Origin: Fluviicola sp.
GTDB lineage: Bacteria; Bacteroidota; Bacteroidia; Flavobacteriales_D; Crocinitomicaceae
Assembly: GCA_002734085.1 (NCBI GenBank)
Contig: NVXV01000010.1
Coordinates: forward strand, 1-59,051
DNA length: 59,051 nt
Direction: 5' to 3'
Position 1 is the stretch's first letter. Every line of letters begins with the position of its first letter. The translations under genes were made by a program, and so were the position numbers. Of this stretch, positions 35,315 through 43,476 are shown one piece after another. Under the pieces are notes generated by a model that saw nothing but the letters and a program-made list of their open reading frames with translations, searched no databases and was not told where the DNA came from.

Positions 35315-35676
35315 TGAGATCGACTATCTTCTACATAGTGTTTTTAGTTCTTTTGATTTTTTCAAATTGCAGTTATGAACTGGAATTTGTAGAAGAACCA
35401 GACGATTTAATTCCAAAGGATACTTTTGAGCTTGTGTTAGAGGATATGATGTTACTTGAAGCATACGTTAAAACCCAAAAAAGTAACGTTCACGAGTACT
35501 ACAAATCAATGCCTAAGTCGGCAGAACTTATTTTTGAAGAGTATAGCATTGATAGTAGTAGATATATTAATTCAATGGATTATTATTCTCAGAAGCAAGA
35601 GATATTGTTAGAGATGTATTCCAATATTCAAGATCGTGTTGTTATTGACGCAGTTGAAGTGGAGGAGCAGGAATAA
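35314..35676 (+). CDS. DUF4296 lipoprotein
   Basis: 120 aa. The signal sequence ends in a lipobox-like IFSNC. The mature part has the DUF4296 pattern: PDDLIPKDTFELVLEDMMLLEAYVK, then YYKSMPKSAELIFEEYSIDSSRYINSMDYYSQ. DUF4296 proteins are small Bacteroidota lipoproteins, often next to dihydroorotase, without a known function. The ATG overlaps the pyrC stop (TAATG), so translation is coupled. Confidence 0.85.
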   Translation: MRSTIFYIVFLVLLIFSNCSYELEFVEEPDDLIPKDTFELVLEDMMLLEAYVKTQKSNVHEYYKSMPKSAELIFEEYSIDSSRYINSMDYYSQKQEILLEMYSNIQDRVVIDAVEVEEQE

Positions 35677-35686
35677 CCCTCCTTTT

Positions 35687-35731
35687 GCTCAGCGATACTT
35701 TGCGCCTTCTCCGTGGTCTTTGCAGTTAAAA
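35687..35731 (+). repeat. Fragment resembling a dispersed 'GCAAAGACCACGGAG' non-coding repeat
   Basis: In the 203-base gap before kbl, the minus strand reads AACTGCAAAGACCACGG then AGAAGGCGCAAAGTATCGC. Strings of this kind (GCAAAG, CACGGAG, GCGCAAAG) recur as short dispersed intergenic repeats in many bacteria. The 11-base word CAAAGACCACG also occurs at 23326-23336. Identification is by memory of the pattern only. Confidence 0.3.
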
Positions 35732-35851
35732 CCCACAACTTATTAGTTAGACATCCTATATTCATATCAGTTTTTAGTGAAATAAACTTAATAGACAAAT
35801 TCAACCCATAGATTAATTCCCCATATTCCATCCAAAGGCTCGCTTTTTTTG

Positions 35852-35859
35852 TAAATTTG
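35852..35859 (+). promoter_or_regulatory. -7 box TAAATTTG for kbl
   Basis: An exact TAnnTTTG match 21 bases before the kbl start, leaving a leader of about 15 bases. The -33 element is not obvious. Confidence 0.45.
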
Positions 35860-35879
35860 TTTCAAACAAAAACAAAGCG

Positions 35880-37070
35880 ATGTACGGAAAAATCAAAGAT
35901 CATTTATCAGAGGAACTACAAAACATCAAAGATGATGGTGTTTTTAAGAAAGAAAGAGTTATTACTACACCTCAAGGAGCAGAAGTTCATGTGAAAACAG
36001 GTGAGGATGTTGTAATTATGTGTGCGAATAATTATCTCGGACTTTCTTCACATCCAGAAGTGATACAAGCTTCTAAAGATGCTTTAGATACTCATGGATT
36101 TGGTATGTCGTCGGTACGTTTTATTTGCGGTACTCAAGATATCCATAAAGAATTAGAACAAAAGATAGCAGACTTCTATCAAACGGAAGATACGATTCTC
36201 TACGCTGCAGCATTTGATGCCAATGGTGGCTTGTTTGAACCACTTTTTACTGCTGAAGATGCTATTATTTCTGATGAATTAAATCACGCTTCAATTATTG
36301 ATGGAGTAAGATTGTGTAAGGCACAACGTTATAGATATAAGCACAGTGATATGAGTGATTTGGAGGAGCAGCTGAAAAAAGCGCAAGACCAAAGATTTAG
36401 AATTATTGTGACTGACGGCGTGTTTTCAATGGATGGAGATATTGCTAAAATGAATGAAATTTGTGACTTAGCAGATAAATATGATGCTTTAGTGATGTCT
36501 GATGAATGTCATTCGGCTGGCTTTATAGGTAAAACAGGTCGAGGAGTGCCAGAATTTCATGATGTGATGGGAAGAGTAGATATTATTACTGGAACTCTAG
36601 GTAAAGCATTAGGTGGAGCGATGGGCGGATATACAACAGGAAATAAAGAAGTGATTGAAATGCTTCGTCAACGTTCGCGTCCATATTTGTTCTCCAATTC
36701 ATTAGCGCCGTCAATAGTTGGCGCTGCAATTAAAGTATTTGATATTTTGAGTTCAACTACTGAACTAAGAGATAAACTAGAAGAAAACACTAAGTATTTC
36801 AAAAAAGCAATCGTTGATGCTGGATTCGAAATTGTGGAAGGTGAGTCTCCAATTGTACCGATAATGTTACACGACGCGGCTCTTTCTCAGAAGTTTGCCG
36901 ATATGCTATTAGAAGAAGGTGTCTATGCAATTGGATTTTTCTACCCTGTTGTACCAAAAGGAAAAGCTAGAATTAGAACACAACTGTCTGCAGCACACAC
37001 AAAAGAACATTTAGATAAAGCAATTGCCGCATTTATTAAGGTGGGTAAAGAATTGAAAGTGATTGATTAG
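35880..37070 (+). CDS. kbl: Glycine C-acetyltransferase (2-amino-3-ketobutyrate CoA ligase)
   Basis: 396 aa, fold-type I PLP enzyme of the alpha-oxoamine synthase family. Motifs: [69 protein letters not shown], and the PLP Lys in [15 protein letters not shown]. Close to E. coli Kbl throughout, so it cleaves 2-amino-3-oxobutyrate with CoA to glycine and acetyl-CoA in threonine breakdown. No threonine dehydrogenase is seen nearby. The sensor kinase gene follows after 15 bases. Confidence 0.95.
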   Translation: MYGKIKDHLSEELQNIKDDGVFKKERVITTPQGAEVHVKTGEDVVIMCANNYLGLSSHPEVIQASKDALDTHGFGMSSVRFICGTQDIHKELEQKIADFYQTEDTILYAAAFDANGGLFEPLFTAEDAIISDELNHASIIDGVRLCKAQRYRYKHSDMSDLEEQLKKAQDQRFRIIVTDGVFSMDGDIAKMNEICDLADKYDALVMSDECHSAGFIGKTGRGVPEFHDVMGRVDIITGTLGKALGGAMGGYTTGNKEVIEMLRQRSRPYLFSNSLAPSIVGAAIKVFDILSSTTELRDKLEENTKYFKKAIVDAGFEIVEGESPIVPIMLHDAALSQKFADMLLEEGVYAIGFFYPVVPKGKARIRTQLSAAHTKEHLDKAIAAFIKVGKELKVID

Positions 37071-37085
37071 TCGAATGATTCGCAT

Positions 37086-38429
37086 ATGAAAAGAAAAACC
37101 ATTAATGCTGTAATAGCGATTGGAGTACTCTCAATTTTGAGTATTTTGATTATTCAGGTTTTTTGGATTAAGCGAACAATCAAAGCACAACAAGATGCTG
37201 TTTTAATTCAAGAGCGTCAGGATAGCTTAAATCTTAGGCAATTTGAGGAGCAAGTTAGAGTGTCATTACGAAATGTGGTTGAGGAGATCAGTACGCATCA
37301 TGCAGATAGTTCAGATCTATATGGGGCGGTGAAACAGAAGAGTACCAATTACTTTCTGGTGGATATCAACGAAGACCTGCATCCGTATTATCTCGAGCAG
37401 TTGTTGAAACGTAATTTTTACGATCATAATATCACTCAGAATTTTCAATATGGCATTTACGATTGTTTTAATGATAGTATAGTTTATGGAAATCTTATTA
37501 AGTTTTCCCGAGATTCCCTTTACGCACCTATTTCTGATACAGCTGCGGGAATAACTTCTCCAGGATTACAATGGAAGAAAGATGGTCACTATTTTACCGT
37601 GTTTTTTCCTGAAGTTATGGCTCAGCCTTCGGATCAGTTTGTTGAAAAAAGTTCTCCTTGGATTTATTTAATGATTATTGTTGGGCTCATTCTGTTGTTT
37701 TTTGCATTTGCAGTCTCTGTCATTATTCGTCAGAAGCGAATATCTGAAGTTAAAACAGACTTCATTAATAACATGACGCATGAGTTGAAAACGCCAATCT
37801 CAACTATTGGTTTGTCTAGTGAGACATTGTTGCGAGAGGATTTTTCGAAAGATGATGAACGTCTAAAGCGTTATGCAGGAATTATTTATAAAGAAAATAA
37901 GCGTCTCGAAAATCAGGTGGAGCGCGTACTTAATATTGCAAAACTAGATAAGAACGAATTGGTTTTATCTAAGGAGGAGTTAAATATCCATGAAATTATT
38001 GAAGAGGCGGCAGATAGTTTTCGTTTCAATCAGTTAGAGAATGGAGGGAAGATTGAACTGTCCTTAGATACTGAAAATGATAAAATTAGTGCCGATCCAG
38101 TTCACATAACTAATGTATTTTTTAATCTTATCGACAATGCGGTTAAATATTCAAATGGCATTCCAAATATCCAATTGACCTCAACGAGTGAGAAGAAAGG
38201 AATAACTATAACTATTACAGATAAAGGAATTGGAATAGCAAAGGAAAATTTGAAACATATTTTCGAAAAATTTTATAGAGTACCTACTGGTAATGTTCAC
38301 GATGTGAAGGGGTTTGGATTAGGACTATACTATGTAAAAATTATTATTGAATCACACGGTGGCACAATTAATGTTAGAAGCCAAGTAGGTGAAGGGACAA
38401 CCTTTAAAATATGGTTACCTACAATTTAA
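37086..38429 (+). CDS. Two-component sensor histidine kinase
   Basis: 447 aa. An N-terminal helix (about 7-27), a periplasmic sensor of about 165 residues, and a second helix (about 196-217) precede HisKA (FINNMTHELKTPIST, His232) and HATPase_c (LIDNAVKYSNG, ITDKGIGIAKENLKHIFEKFYR, GFGLGLYYVKIII). The domain order and the sensor size resemble RprX of Bacteroides, but I would not assign that name. It is followed after 19 bases by its response regulator. Confidence 0.94.
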   Translation: MKRKTINAVIAIGVLSILSILIIQVFWIKRTIKAQQDAVLIQERQDSLNLRQFEEQVRVSLRNVVEEISTHHADSSDLYGAVKQKSTNYFLVDINEDLHPYYLEQLLKRNFYDHNITQNFQYGIYDCFNDSIVYGNLIKFSRDSLYAPISDTAAGITSPGLQWKKDGHYFTVFFPEVMAQPSDQFVEKSSPWIYLMIIVGLILLFFAFAVSVIIRQKRISEVKTDFINNMTHELKTPISTIGLSSETLLREDFSKDDERLKRYAGIIYKENKRLENQVERVLNIAKLDKNELVLSKEELNIHEIIEEAADSFRFNQLENGGKIELSLDTENDKISADPVHITNVFFNLIDNAVKYSNGIPNIQLTSTSEKKGITITITDKGIGIAKENLKHIFEKFYRVPTGNVHDVKGFGLGLYYVKIIIESHGGTINVRSQVGEGTTFKIWLPTI

Positions 38430-38448
38430 AAAATTAAAATAGAATATT

Positions 38449-39141
38449 ATGAAACCAAAAATTCTTTTAGTCGAAGACGATACAAGTTTAGGATTTATTA
38501 TTTCTGATCAATTGAAAGCAAATGGTTATGAAGTAACGCTATGTTCAGACGGACTAGAAGGATTCAAACGATATAATGAGGACACCTACCACATGTGTAT
38601 TTTAGATGTGATGATGCCAAAAAAAGACGGTTTTACATTGGCAAAAGACATCCGAAAAATGGACAAGGATGTTCCAATTCTTTTCTTAACTGCGAAGTCT
38701 ATGACAGAAGATAAAGTGGAAGGATTTAATGCTGGAGGAGATGATTATTTAACAAAGCCATTCAGCACAGATGAACTTGCAGTCCGTGTAAAGGCTTTAC
38801 TTCGTCGTGTAAATATTGGAGACGAAGAGGAATCTTCTGGCGAAGAGCAAATCGGAACGTATGTGTTCGACAAAACGAACTTCATCTTAAGAACGGAAGG
38901 GTTCGAAAAAAAGCTAACAAAGAAAGAAGCTCAAATATTGAAAATGCTTTGTAAGTTTAAGAACCAAGTTTTACCTAGAGAAATTGTTCTGAATGGAGTT
39001 TGGGGACAAGATGATTACTTCGTAGGAAGAAGTTTAGACGTGTTTATTACAAAGCTAAGAAAGTACCTTTCGGAAGATGAGCATGTCGAAATTGAAAATG
39101 TACATGGAATTGGTTTTAAGTTGGTAGTAAAAGAAGGTTAA
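38449..39141 (+). CDS. OmpR/PhoB-family response regulator
   Basis: 230 aa. Receiver domain with LLVEDDTSLGF, phosphoacceptor Asp53 in CILDVMMPKKDG, and LTAKS and YLTKPFS signature positions. A winged-helix DNA-binding domain follows (about 130-228: KLTKKEAQILKMLCK, LDVFITKLRKYLSEDEHVEI, GIGFKL). Cognate to the kinase upstream. The gene is convergent with a small membrane-protein gene, with one base between the stops. Confidence 0.95.
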   Translation: MKPKILLVEDDTSLGFIISDQLKANGYEVTLCSDGLEGFKRYNEDTYHMCILDVMMPKKDGFTLAKDIRKMDKDVPILFLTAKSMTEDKVEGFNAGGDDYLTKPFSTDELAVRVKALLRRVNIGDEEESSGEEQIGTYVFDKTNFILRTEGFEKKLTKKEAQILKMLCKFKNQVLPREIVLNGVWGQDDYFVGRSLDVFITKLRKYLSEDEHVEIENVHGIGFKLVVKEG

Positions 39142-39142
39142 G

Positions 39143-39568
39143 CTATAGTTCACTATCTAAAATAGCTTCGTCTGCTTTAAGTTTTCTTTTTTTCATGTTA
39201 TTTAATCCTTTTATCAAGACAATAACACCTAGAATAAATAATAGTGGAGGGTAAAAGAAGATATAACCACTCATTAAGCCAATGATAAACCAAACTAATG
39301 CTCCTAAAATAGCTATTATTCCAGCTGCAACACCACTTTTTATACCAATTACGGAAAGACCTAAAGTGTTGGAACTTTGCGCATCTTTTTTTATTAATTC
39401 CTCCTGAACTTTAATGCTTTTAGCTTCTTTTGCGTCTTCCTTAAAAGATTCACAGCTCTCATCAAAATCTGCAGGTGCATTTGTTAGTGAACAAACTATA
39501 CCTTGTTTAGGCGAAAAATCACGTAGGGTGCATTTTTTACAATAACTTAAACGGTAAGCTCTATCCAT
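39143..39568 (-). CDS. Small membrane protein with N-terminal Cys4 (zinc-ribbon-like) motif
   Basis: 141 aa. The N-terminus has CKKC, then a third Cys (GIVCSL) and a fourth (ESCESF), spaced like a small zinc-binding knuckle. A charged helix (about 45-65) is followed by two membrane helices (about 76-96 and 101-121) and a basic C-terminal tail. The topology is that of a cytoplasmic metal-binding head on a membrane anchor. Not a family I can name; similar proteins occur in flavobacteria. The TapB-like gene is upstream (21-base gap). Confidence 0.75.
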   Translation of the reverse strand: MDRAYRLSYCKKCTLRDFSPKQGIVCSLTNAPADFDESCESFKEDAKEAKSIKVQEELIKKDAQSSNTLGLSVIGIKSGVAAGIIAILGALVWFIIGLMSGYIFFYPPLLFILGVIVLIKGLNNMKKRKLKADEAILDSEL

Positions 39569-39589
39569 TTTTTTAGGAGGTTTATAGTT

Positions 39590-40279
39590 TTACTTCTGGT
39601 ACATAGTCAGTAAGGAATACCCCATAAGTTTTCCATTACTTTTATACGATTCTGATCTCACTACTCCAAATCCAGGTACGTACCAGTCTTTACTTGGATA
39701 TTCTTTATTGAGAAGTTTATTTGCAATAGTTGTTTTTTGAGTAACAATAAGGCAATCAAATGACCCTGCCGGTGTTTCGATTGTTTCTTTTTTCTCAACC
39801 TTACGATCAGTGATTGTAGTAGTCATATTCATCATCGTCATCCCATTTGTCGAAACCTTTATGTTAATCGAAGCATCAGGTAGAGTTTCACCAATTTTTG
39901 GTTCCGTTGGATATTCAATATTAGAAGCATCAACCTCAACATCCATATCTTGTAACCCTTGCATTTGCTCGTTATTCATAAAGTTCTCCATACTCATTTT
40001 AAAAACGCCAGCTTCGCAAGATATATCTGTTGTTGACTCTGAATACACTTCGCCTTTATCGTCTTTCATATCCATTTCAATAGTCCACTTTACTCCATCT
40101 CCCTGAGAAGCCACTTTCGTAACATGATAAACGGTACTCCCTTGAACTTTGTCTTTTTTATTATAATTCGTTAGCTCCCATTTAGATCCTTCCTGGATCA
40201 TAGTTAGAGAATTACAATCTTGTGAGATTCCTCCAAATGAAATACAAATTAAAGTAACGAGAATAAGCAAAGTCTTCAT
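39590..40279 (-). CDS. TapB/DUF3108-like secreted protein
   Basis: 229 aa from the ATG at 40279 (signal peptide MKTLLILVTLICISFGGISQ); the longest frame starts at a TTG seven codons earlier. The mature protein is beta-rich: GSKWELTNYNKKDKVQGSTVYHV, KWTIEMDMKDDKGEV, ETIETPAGSFDCLIVTQKT and WYVPGFGVVRSESY. These phrases fit the TapB/DUF3108-like family of periplasmic or outer-membrane-linked beta proteins with no established function. No lipobox, so presumably periplasmic. Probably co-transcribed with the Cys4 membrane protein. Confidence 0.72.
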   Translation of the reverse strand: MKTLLILVTLICISFGGISQDCNSLTMIQEGSKWELTNYNKKDKVQGSTVYHVTKVASQGDGVKWTIEMDMKDDKGEVYSESTTDISCEAGVFKMSMENFMNNEQMQGLQDMDVEVDASNIEYPTEPKIGETLPDASINIKVSTNGMTMMNMTTTITDRKVEKKETIETPAGSFDCLIVTQKTTIANKLLNKEYPSKDWYVPGFGVVRSESYKSNGKLMGYSLLTMYQK

Positions 40280-40356
40280 AGTTAATTGATTTTGAGACAA
40301 AATTAAAACATTCTCATAAAATTAGGAAGTATAGCCCAAAGTTTTTGAATATCTGT

Positions 40357-40364
40357 TAACTTTG
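40357..40364 (+). promoter_or_regulatory. -7 box TAACTTTG for tRNA-Arg
   Basis: An exact TAnnTTTG match. The start point would be near 40371, exactly where a 15-base copy of the tRNA 5' region begins, and 67 bases before the mature tRNA. Confidence 0.5.
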
Positions 40365-40370
40365 TGATAG

Positions 40371-40385
40371 AAATGGCCCCGTGGC
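40371..40385 (+). repeat. 15-base direct repeat of the tRNA-Arg 5' end
   Basis: AAATGGCCCCGTGGC at 40371-40385 recurs exactly at 40434-40448, where it covers the last leader bases and the first 11 bases of the tRNA. Bases 40386-40433 do not fold into the rest of a tRNA. It may be a remnant of a duplicated tRNA or of an integration event. Confidence 0.7.
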
Positions 40386-40437
40386 TTTCCCGATGACACT
40401 TAGTTAATCGCGATGCTAACTTGGTCCATCATAAAAT

Positions 40438-40511
40438 GGCCCCGTGGCGCAACTGAATAGCGCATCAGATTTCGGCTCTGAGGGTTACAGGTTTGAATCC
40501 TGTCGGGGTCA
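40438..40511 (+). tRNA. tRNA-Arg (anticodon TCG)
   Basis: A 74-base cloverleaf: acceptor GGCCCCG with CGGGGTC (one G-T pair), D arm with GCGC, anticodon stem TCAGA / TCTGA around loop TTTCGGC (anticodon TCG, reading CGA codons), T arm ACAGG / CCTGT around TTTGAAT, discriminator A. The 3' CCA is not encoded. Confidence 0.93.
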
Positions 40512-40519
40512 CGAGCAAT

Positions 40520-40551
40520 AAAAAGCCTAGCGCCAAAAGCTAGGCTTTTTT
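40520..40551 (+). terminator. Rho-independent terminator after the tRNA
   Basis: A 12-bp perfect stem AAAAAGCCTAGC / GCTAGGCTTTTT (40520-40531 with 40539-40550), 7-base loop, T-run on the 3' arm. It follows the tRNA by 8 bases. Confidence 0.92.
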
Positions 40552-40611
40552 CTGTTTAAACACTCCAATATTGAATAAATCGAACCAATATTTATAATTC
40601 AACTCTTTTCG

Positions 40612-40619
40612 TAATTTTG
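40612..40619 (+). promoter_or_regulatory. -7 box TAATTTTG for the LytTR gene
   Basis: An exact TAnnTTTG match 45 bases before the TTG start of the LytTR gene. The -33 element is unclear. Confidence 0.4.
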
Positions 40620-40656
40620 CATAAAGTGAATTGCTCATTTATCAAAAGAAAAAGAA

Positions 40657-41529
40657 TTGCTAAAAATCTGGAATAAACCACATCCGTTTATATTTAATGC
40701 TTACAGCGTTGCAATTCCCTCTATCGTTACTTTATTGATTCTACTGCTATTTACTCCTTTCTCATTAAGTGAAATAGAGCCTGGATTAAGAATTACTGTT
40801 TCTATTGTCATTTCAGTGTTAGTAGCCACCTCTATTTTTTTTACTGTCCGAATCTTGCGATCACTATGCCCTGAAATGATGTCTGAAGAAGATTGGACGG
40901 TAGGTAAGGAGTTTCTATTAGTTATAACAGTACTTTGTACTATAGTGATTCTAACGCTATTTGGTTCCTTAGCTTTTATGTCAGAGACAGGGAATATTAC
41001 AACTCTTTTTATTAAAACAGCGGGTTTGACAATCGGTATTGGTATTTTTCCAATTACAATATCAATACTTTTTGAACAGTTCAGGCATCAAAAGTCACAG
41101 CTTGCAAGAGTATCTCAATTGACTTCATCTTTGGAGAAAAGAAATCATCAATTAGAGAAGGAAAAATCTGAGAATTCTGATTCAATTAAAGTCTTAGTAA
41201 AGTCAGAGAAAAATGATGTTGAGTTACAACTTGATGCTCCTGAACTGATTTTTATCAAATCGGATGGAAATTATTTAGAGGTATATTTTAAGCGTAATGA
41301 TCGAGTTGAAAAAAAATTAGTCCGTAACAAGTTGAAAAGTATCGAGACCGATCTCTCGAGTAAACATTTCTTTCGCTGCCATAATAGGTACATTATAAAT
41401 TATAGACGGATTGTCAAAGTTGAAGGAAATGCACGAAACTTAAGTTTATTTTTAAAAGATGTAGAAGAACCTATTCCGGTTTCAAGAACCAAAGCAAATA
41501 ATATTGAAGACTTTTTGAAACCAGCATAA
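40657..41529 (+). CDS. Membrane-anchored LytTR transcription regulator
   Basis: 290 aa with a TTG start; no ATG lies upstream in frame, and the first internal ATG would cut two membrane helices. Four hydrophobic helices occupy about 12-150 (VAIPSIVTLLILLLF, TVSIVISVLVATSIFF, FLLVITVLCTIVILTLFG, IGIGIFPITISILF). A coiled linker (QLTSSLEKRNHQLEKEKSE) leads to a C-terminal LytTR domain (about 185-288: LIFIKSDGNYLEVYF, FFRCHNRYIINYRRIVKVEG, PVSRTKA). It thus binds DNA directly from the membrane, without a separate receiver. Targets unknown. Confidence 0.88.
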   Translation: MLKIWNKPHPFIFNAYSVAIPSIVTLLILLLFTPFSLSEIEPGLRITVSIVISVLVATSIFFTVRILRSLCPEMMSEEDWTVGKEFLLVITVLCTIVILTLFGSLAFMSETGNITTLFIKTAGLTIGIGIFPITISILFEQFRHQKSQLARVSQLTSSLEKRNHQLEKEKSENSDSIKVLVKSEKNDVELQLDAPELIFIKSDGNYLEVYFKRNDRVEKKLVRNKLKSIETDLSSKHFFRCHNRYIINYRRIVKVEGNARNLSLFLKDVEEPIPVSRTKANNIEDFLKPA

Positions 41530-41639
41530 ATTCACACGTCCCAATCTTCACAAATACATCCCATTCTTACCTAAGTCATATTAAATCGAGATATTCATGT
41601 ATCATAACCCGAATTTTGTTCAAACAATTTAATTGGGTT

Positions 41640-42320
41640 ATGAACGACTTTGTAGATTATTTTTTATTCATACACATTCTTGCTGGCATACTTTCCCTTA
41701 TTTTTGGTTTTTTGGCCATCATATCTCTAAAAGGAGGAAAAATGCACAAAAGAATGGGTAGAGTATATGCGTTATCTATGATGATGGTCTTCTTATCAGG
41801 TACTTTAATTGCAGGAATAAAGTCGAATACCTTTTTATTCTTGATTGCCTTTTTAAGTTTTTACAGTGTGTTTTGCGGCGTGCGAATACTAAAACTAAAA
41901 CAACTCCATCTTCAACAAAAAGCAAAATGGTATGATTGGTTTGCTGGAATTCTAAACGCCATTGTCAATGTTGTTTTTGTAATCGTTGGCTTATACTATG
42001 GGTTCACTTATGGATTCAATTCAGGCGGAACTCTTCTATCAATCGGTTTTGGAATTGGCGGTGTTCTCATTTCCTATACCAACTTACTTCCATTCATTAA
42101 AAGACCTGAAGAGTCTTACCATTGGTATTTGTCTCATATTGGCAACATGATGGGTGGATACATCGCAACACTAACTGCTTTCTTGTCAACCATGGTTACC
42201 AGGTTTGAATTGATGAATCCTTTCGTGGCATTTGCCCTACCGTCATTAATTGGAATTCCTATTTTATTTTGGTATCAAAGTCAAATTAAAAAGCAATACA
42301 ATACCTCTAAAATAAATTAA
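41640..42320 (+). CDS. DUF2306-like multi-helix membrane protein
   Basis: 226 aa from the ATG at 41640 (a TTG eight codons earlier is less likely). About seven hydrophobic helices. The first helices carry HILAGILSLIFGF and KGGKMHKRMGRVYALSMMMVF, the His-Gly pattern shared with DUF2306 (compare 7477-8130); a later part has SYHWYLSHIGNMMGGYIATLTAF with more His. A redox or heme-linked role is conceivable but not shown. The aspartyl-protease-like gene starts one base after its stop. Confidence 0.75.
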   Translation: MNDFVDYFLFIHILAGILSLIFGFLAIISLKGGKMHKRMGRVYALSMMMVFLSGTLIAGIKSNTFLFLIAFLSFYSVFCGVRILKLKQLHLQQKAKWYDWFAGILNAIVNVVFVIVGLYYGFTYGFNSGGTLLSIGFGIGGVLISYTNLLPFIKRPEESYHWYLSHIGNMMGGYIATLTAFLSTMVTRFELMNPFVAFALPSLIGIPILFWYQSQIKKQYNTSKIN

Positions 42321-42321
42321 T

Positions 42322-43476
42322 ATGATTTATAAAACACTTTTAGCACTGTACTTTTTTATTTTATTAATTAGATGTACAATTATCCAAGAAAATAAAATTC
42401 AGTATCAAGCTGAGCATAAGAGTTATGGAATAGAAATAGTACCGTTCTCTTACGTTAAAAAGTTAATTATTGTAGAGGCTTCGTTGAATTCTAATGAACA
42501 AAGAAATTTCATTTTTGATACAGGTGCTTTTCAATCTAAAGTCGAATATAGCTTGGCGGAAGAATCTAATCTTGAAGAAATTTATTCACGTAAAAATAGT
42601 ACTGCACAAGGCATAACGAGACGTATTGCAATAACAAGTATTGATAGTATAGAATTGTCGTCCTCTAAGTACTATAATATTGGTGCAGGCATCATTAAGT
42701 ATTCACCTGATTCATACAGTCAGTGCGTTGCAGAAAGTGGGATTATTGGATCTAACTTGATAAAACTATCGAACTGGAAAGTTGATTATAAATCTAAACA
42801 ATTAACAATGTCAGAAACTCCTCTATGTCCAATAAATAATGATATGGTGATTCAATTAGATTTCAAGACGTCTTATCTGTCTGGGGTTCCGTTAGTAGAT
42901 ATAGTTATTGAAGGTCAAGTCATAAAAAATGTAATACTTGACTTGGGTTATAATGGAGGAATTGTAGTCCCCGAAAGATTTGAATCAAAATTCTCGTCTT
43001 CTGAAACGAATAAAATCGTTGATCAATCGTCATCTGGTATTTTTGGATCGAAAAGAGATGATATCAATATAAAATATTTAAATCTAGAACTCGGAAATAC
43101 GACCACCGAAGTACCTATTGAATTTTCATCATTGGATAAGGCACTAATTGGAAATGATTTTTTGGAACATTTTGATCTTTATATCGATTATGACAATGAA
43201 GTGATTACACTCCAAGAAATTTCAAGAGTTGAGATTGATAAGTCCAAAGTATTCATCCCTGGAATTCTTAATGACACATTATGGGTCGTTGATCGAGTAA
43301 ATGCAGAAATACCACTCAGTGTAGGTGACACACTTAAAACAGTTAATGGATATCAACCAAAAGATATTTTTGACTCAAATTGTGATTACTTTCTAAATAT
43401 TTCTACTTTGTTTGAAGAAGACTCTATTTTTGTAAAGTCTCTAGATAATAAGTTAACAAGTATCAGAATAGAATAA
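42322..43476 (+). CDS. Retropepsin/aspartyl protease-like protein with C-terminal PDZ-like segment
   Basis: 384 aa. N-terminal hydrophobic segment (FFILLIRC is at best a poor lipobox). The first lobe has the active-site motif FIFDTGAFQSKV. The equivalent in the second lobe reads VILDLGYNGGIVV, so the usual D-T/S-G is D-L-G. IDYDNEVITLQE follows. The C-terminus (about 320-384: LSVGDTLKTVNGYQPKDI) looks like a PDZ domain, as in other Bacteroidota aspartyl protease family proteins. Likely periplasmic or membrane-anchored. It overlaps the following serine hydrolase gene by one base (TAATG). Confidence 0.82.
   Translation: MIYKTLLALYFFILLIRCTIIQENKIQYQAEHKSYGIEIVPFSYVKKLIIVEASLNSNEQRNFIFDTGAFQSKVEYSLAEESNLEEIYSRKNSTAQGITRRIAITSIDSIELSSSKYYNIGAGIIKYSPDSYSQCVAESGIIGSNLIKLSNWKVDYKSKQLTMSETPLCPINNDMVIQLDFKTSYLSGVPLVDIVIEGQVIKNVILDLGYNGGIVVPERFESKFSSSETNKIVDQSSSGIFGSKRDDINIKYLNLELGNTTTEVPIEFSSLDKALIGNDFLEHFDLYIDYDNEVITLQEISRVEIDKSKVFIPGILNDTLWVVDRVNAEIPLSVGDTLKTVNGYQPKDIFDSNCDYFLNISTLFEEDSIFVKSLDNKLTSIRIE

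Noticed and set aside
40386-40433. Second tRNA after the first GGCCCCGTGGC copy
   Set aside because: No anticodon arm, T arm or matching 3' acceptor strand can be found in these bases.
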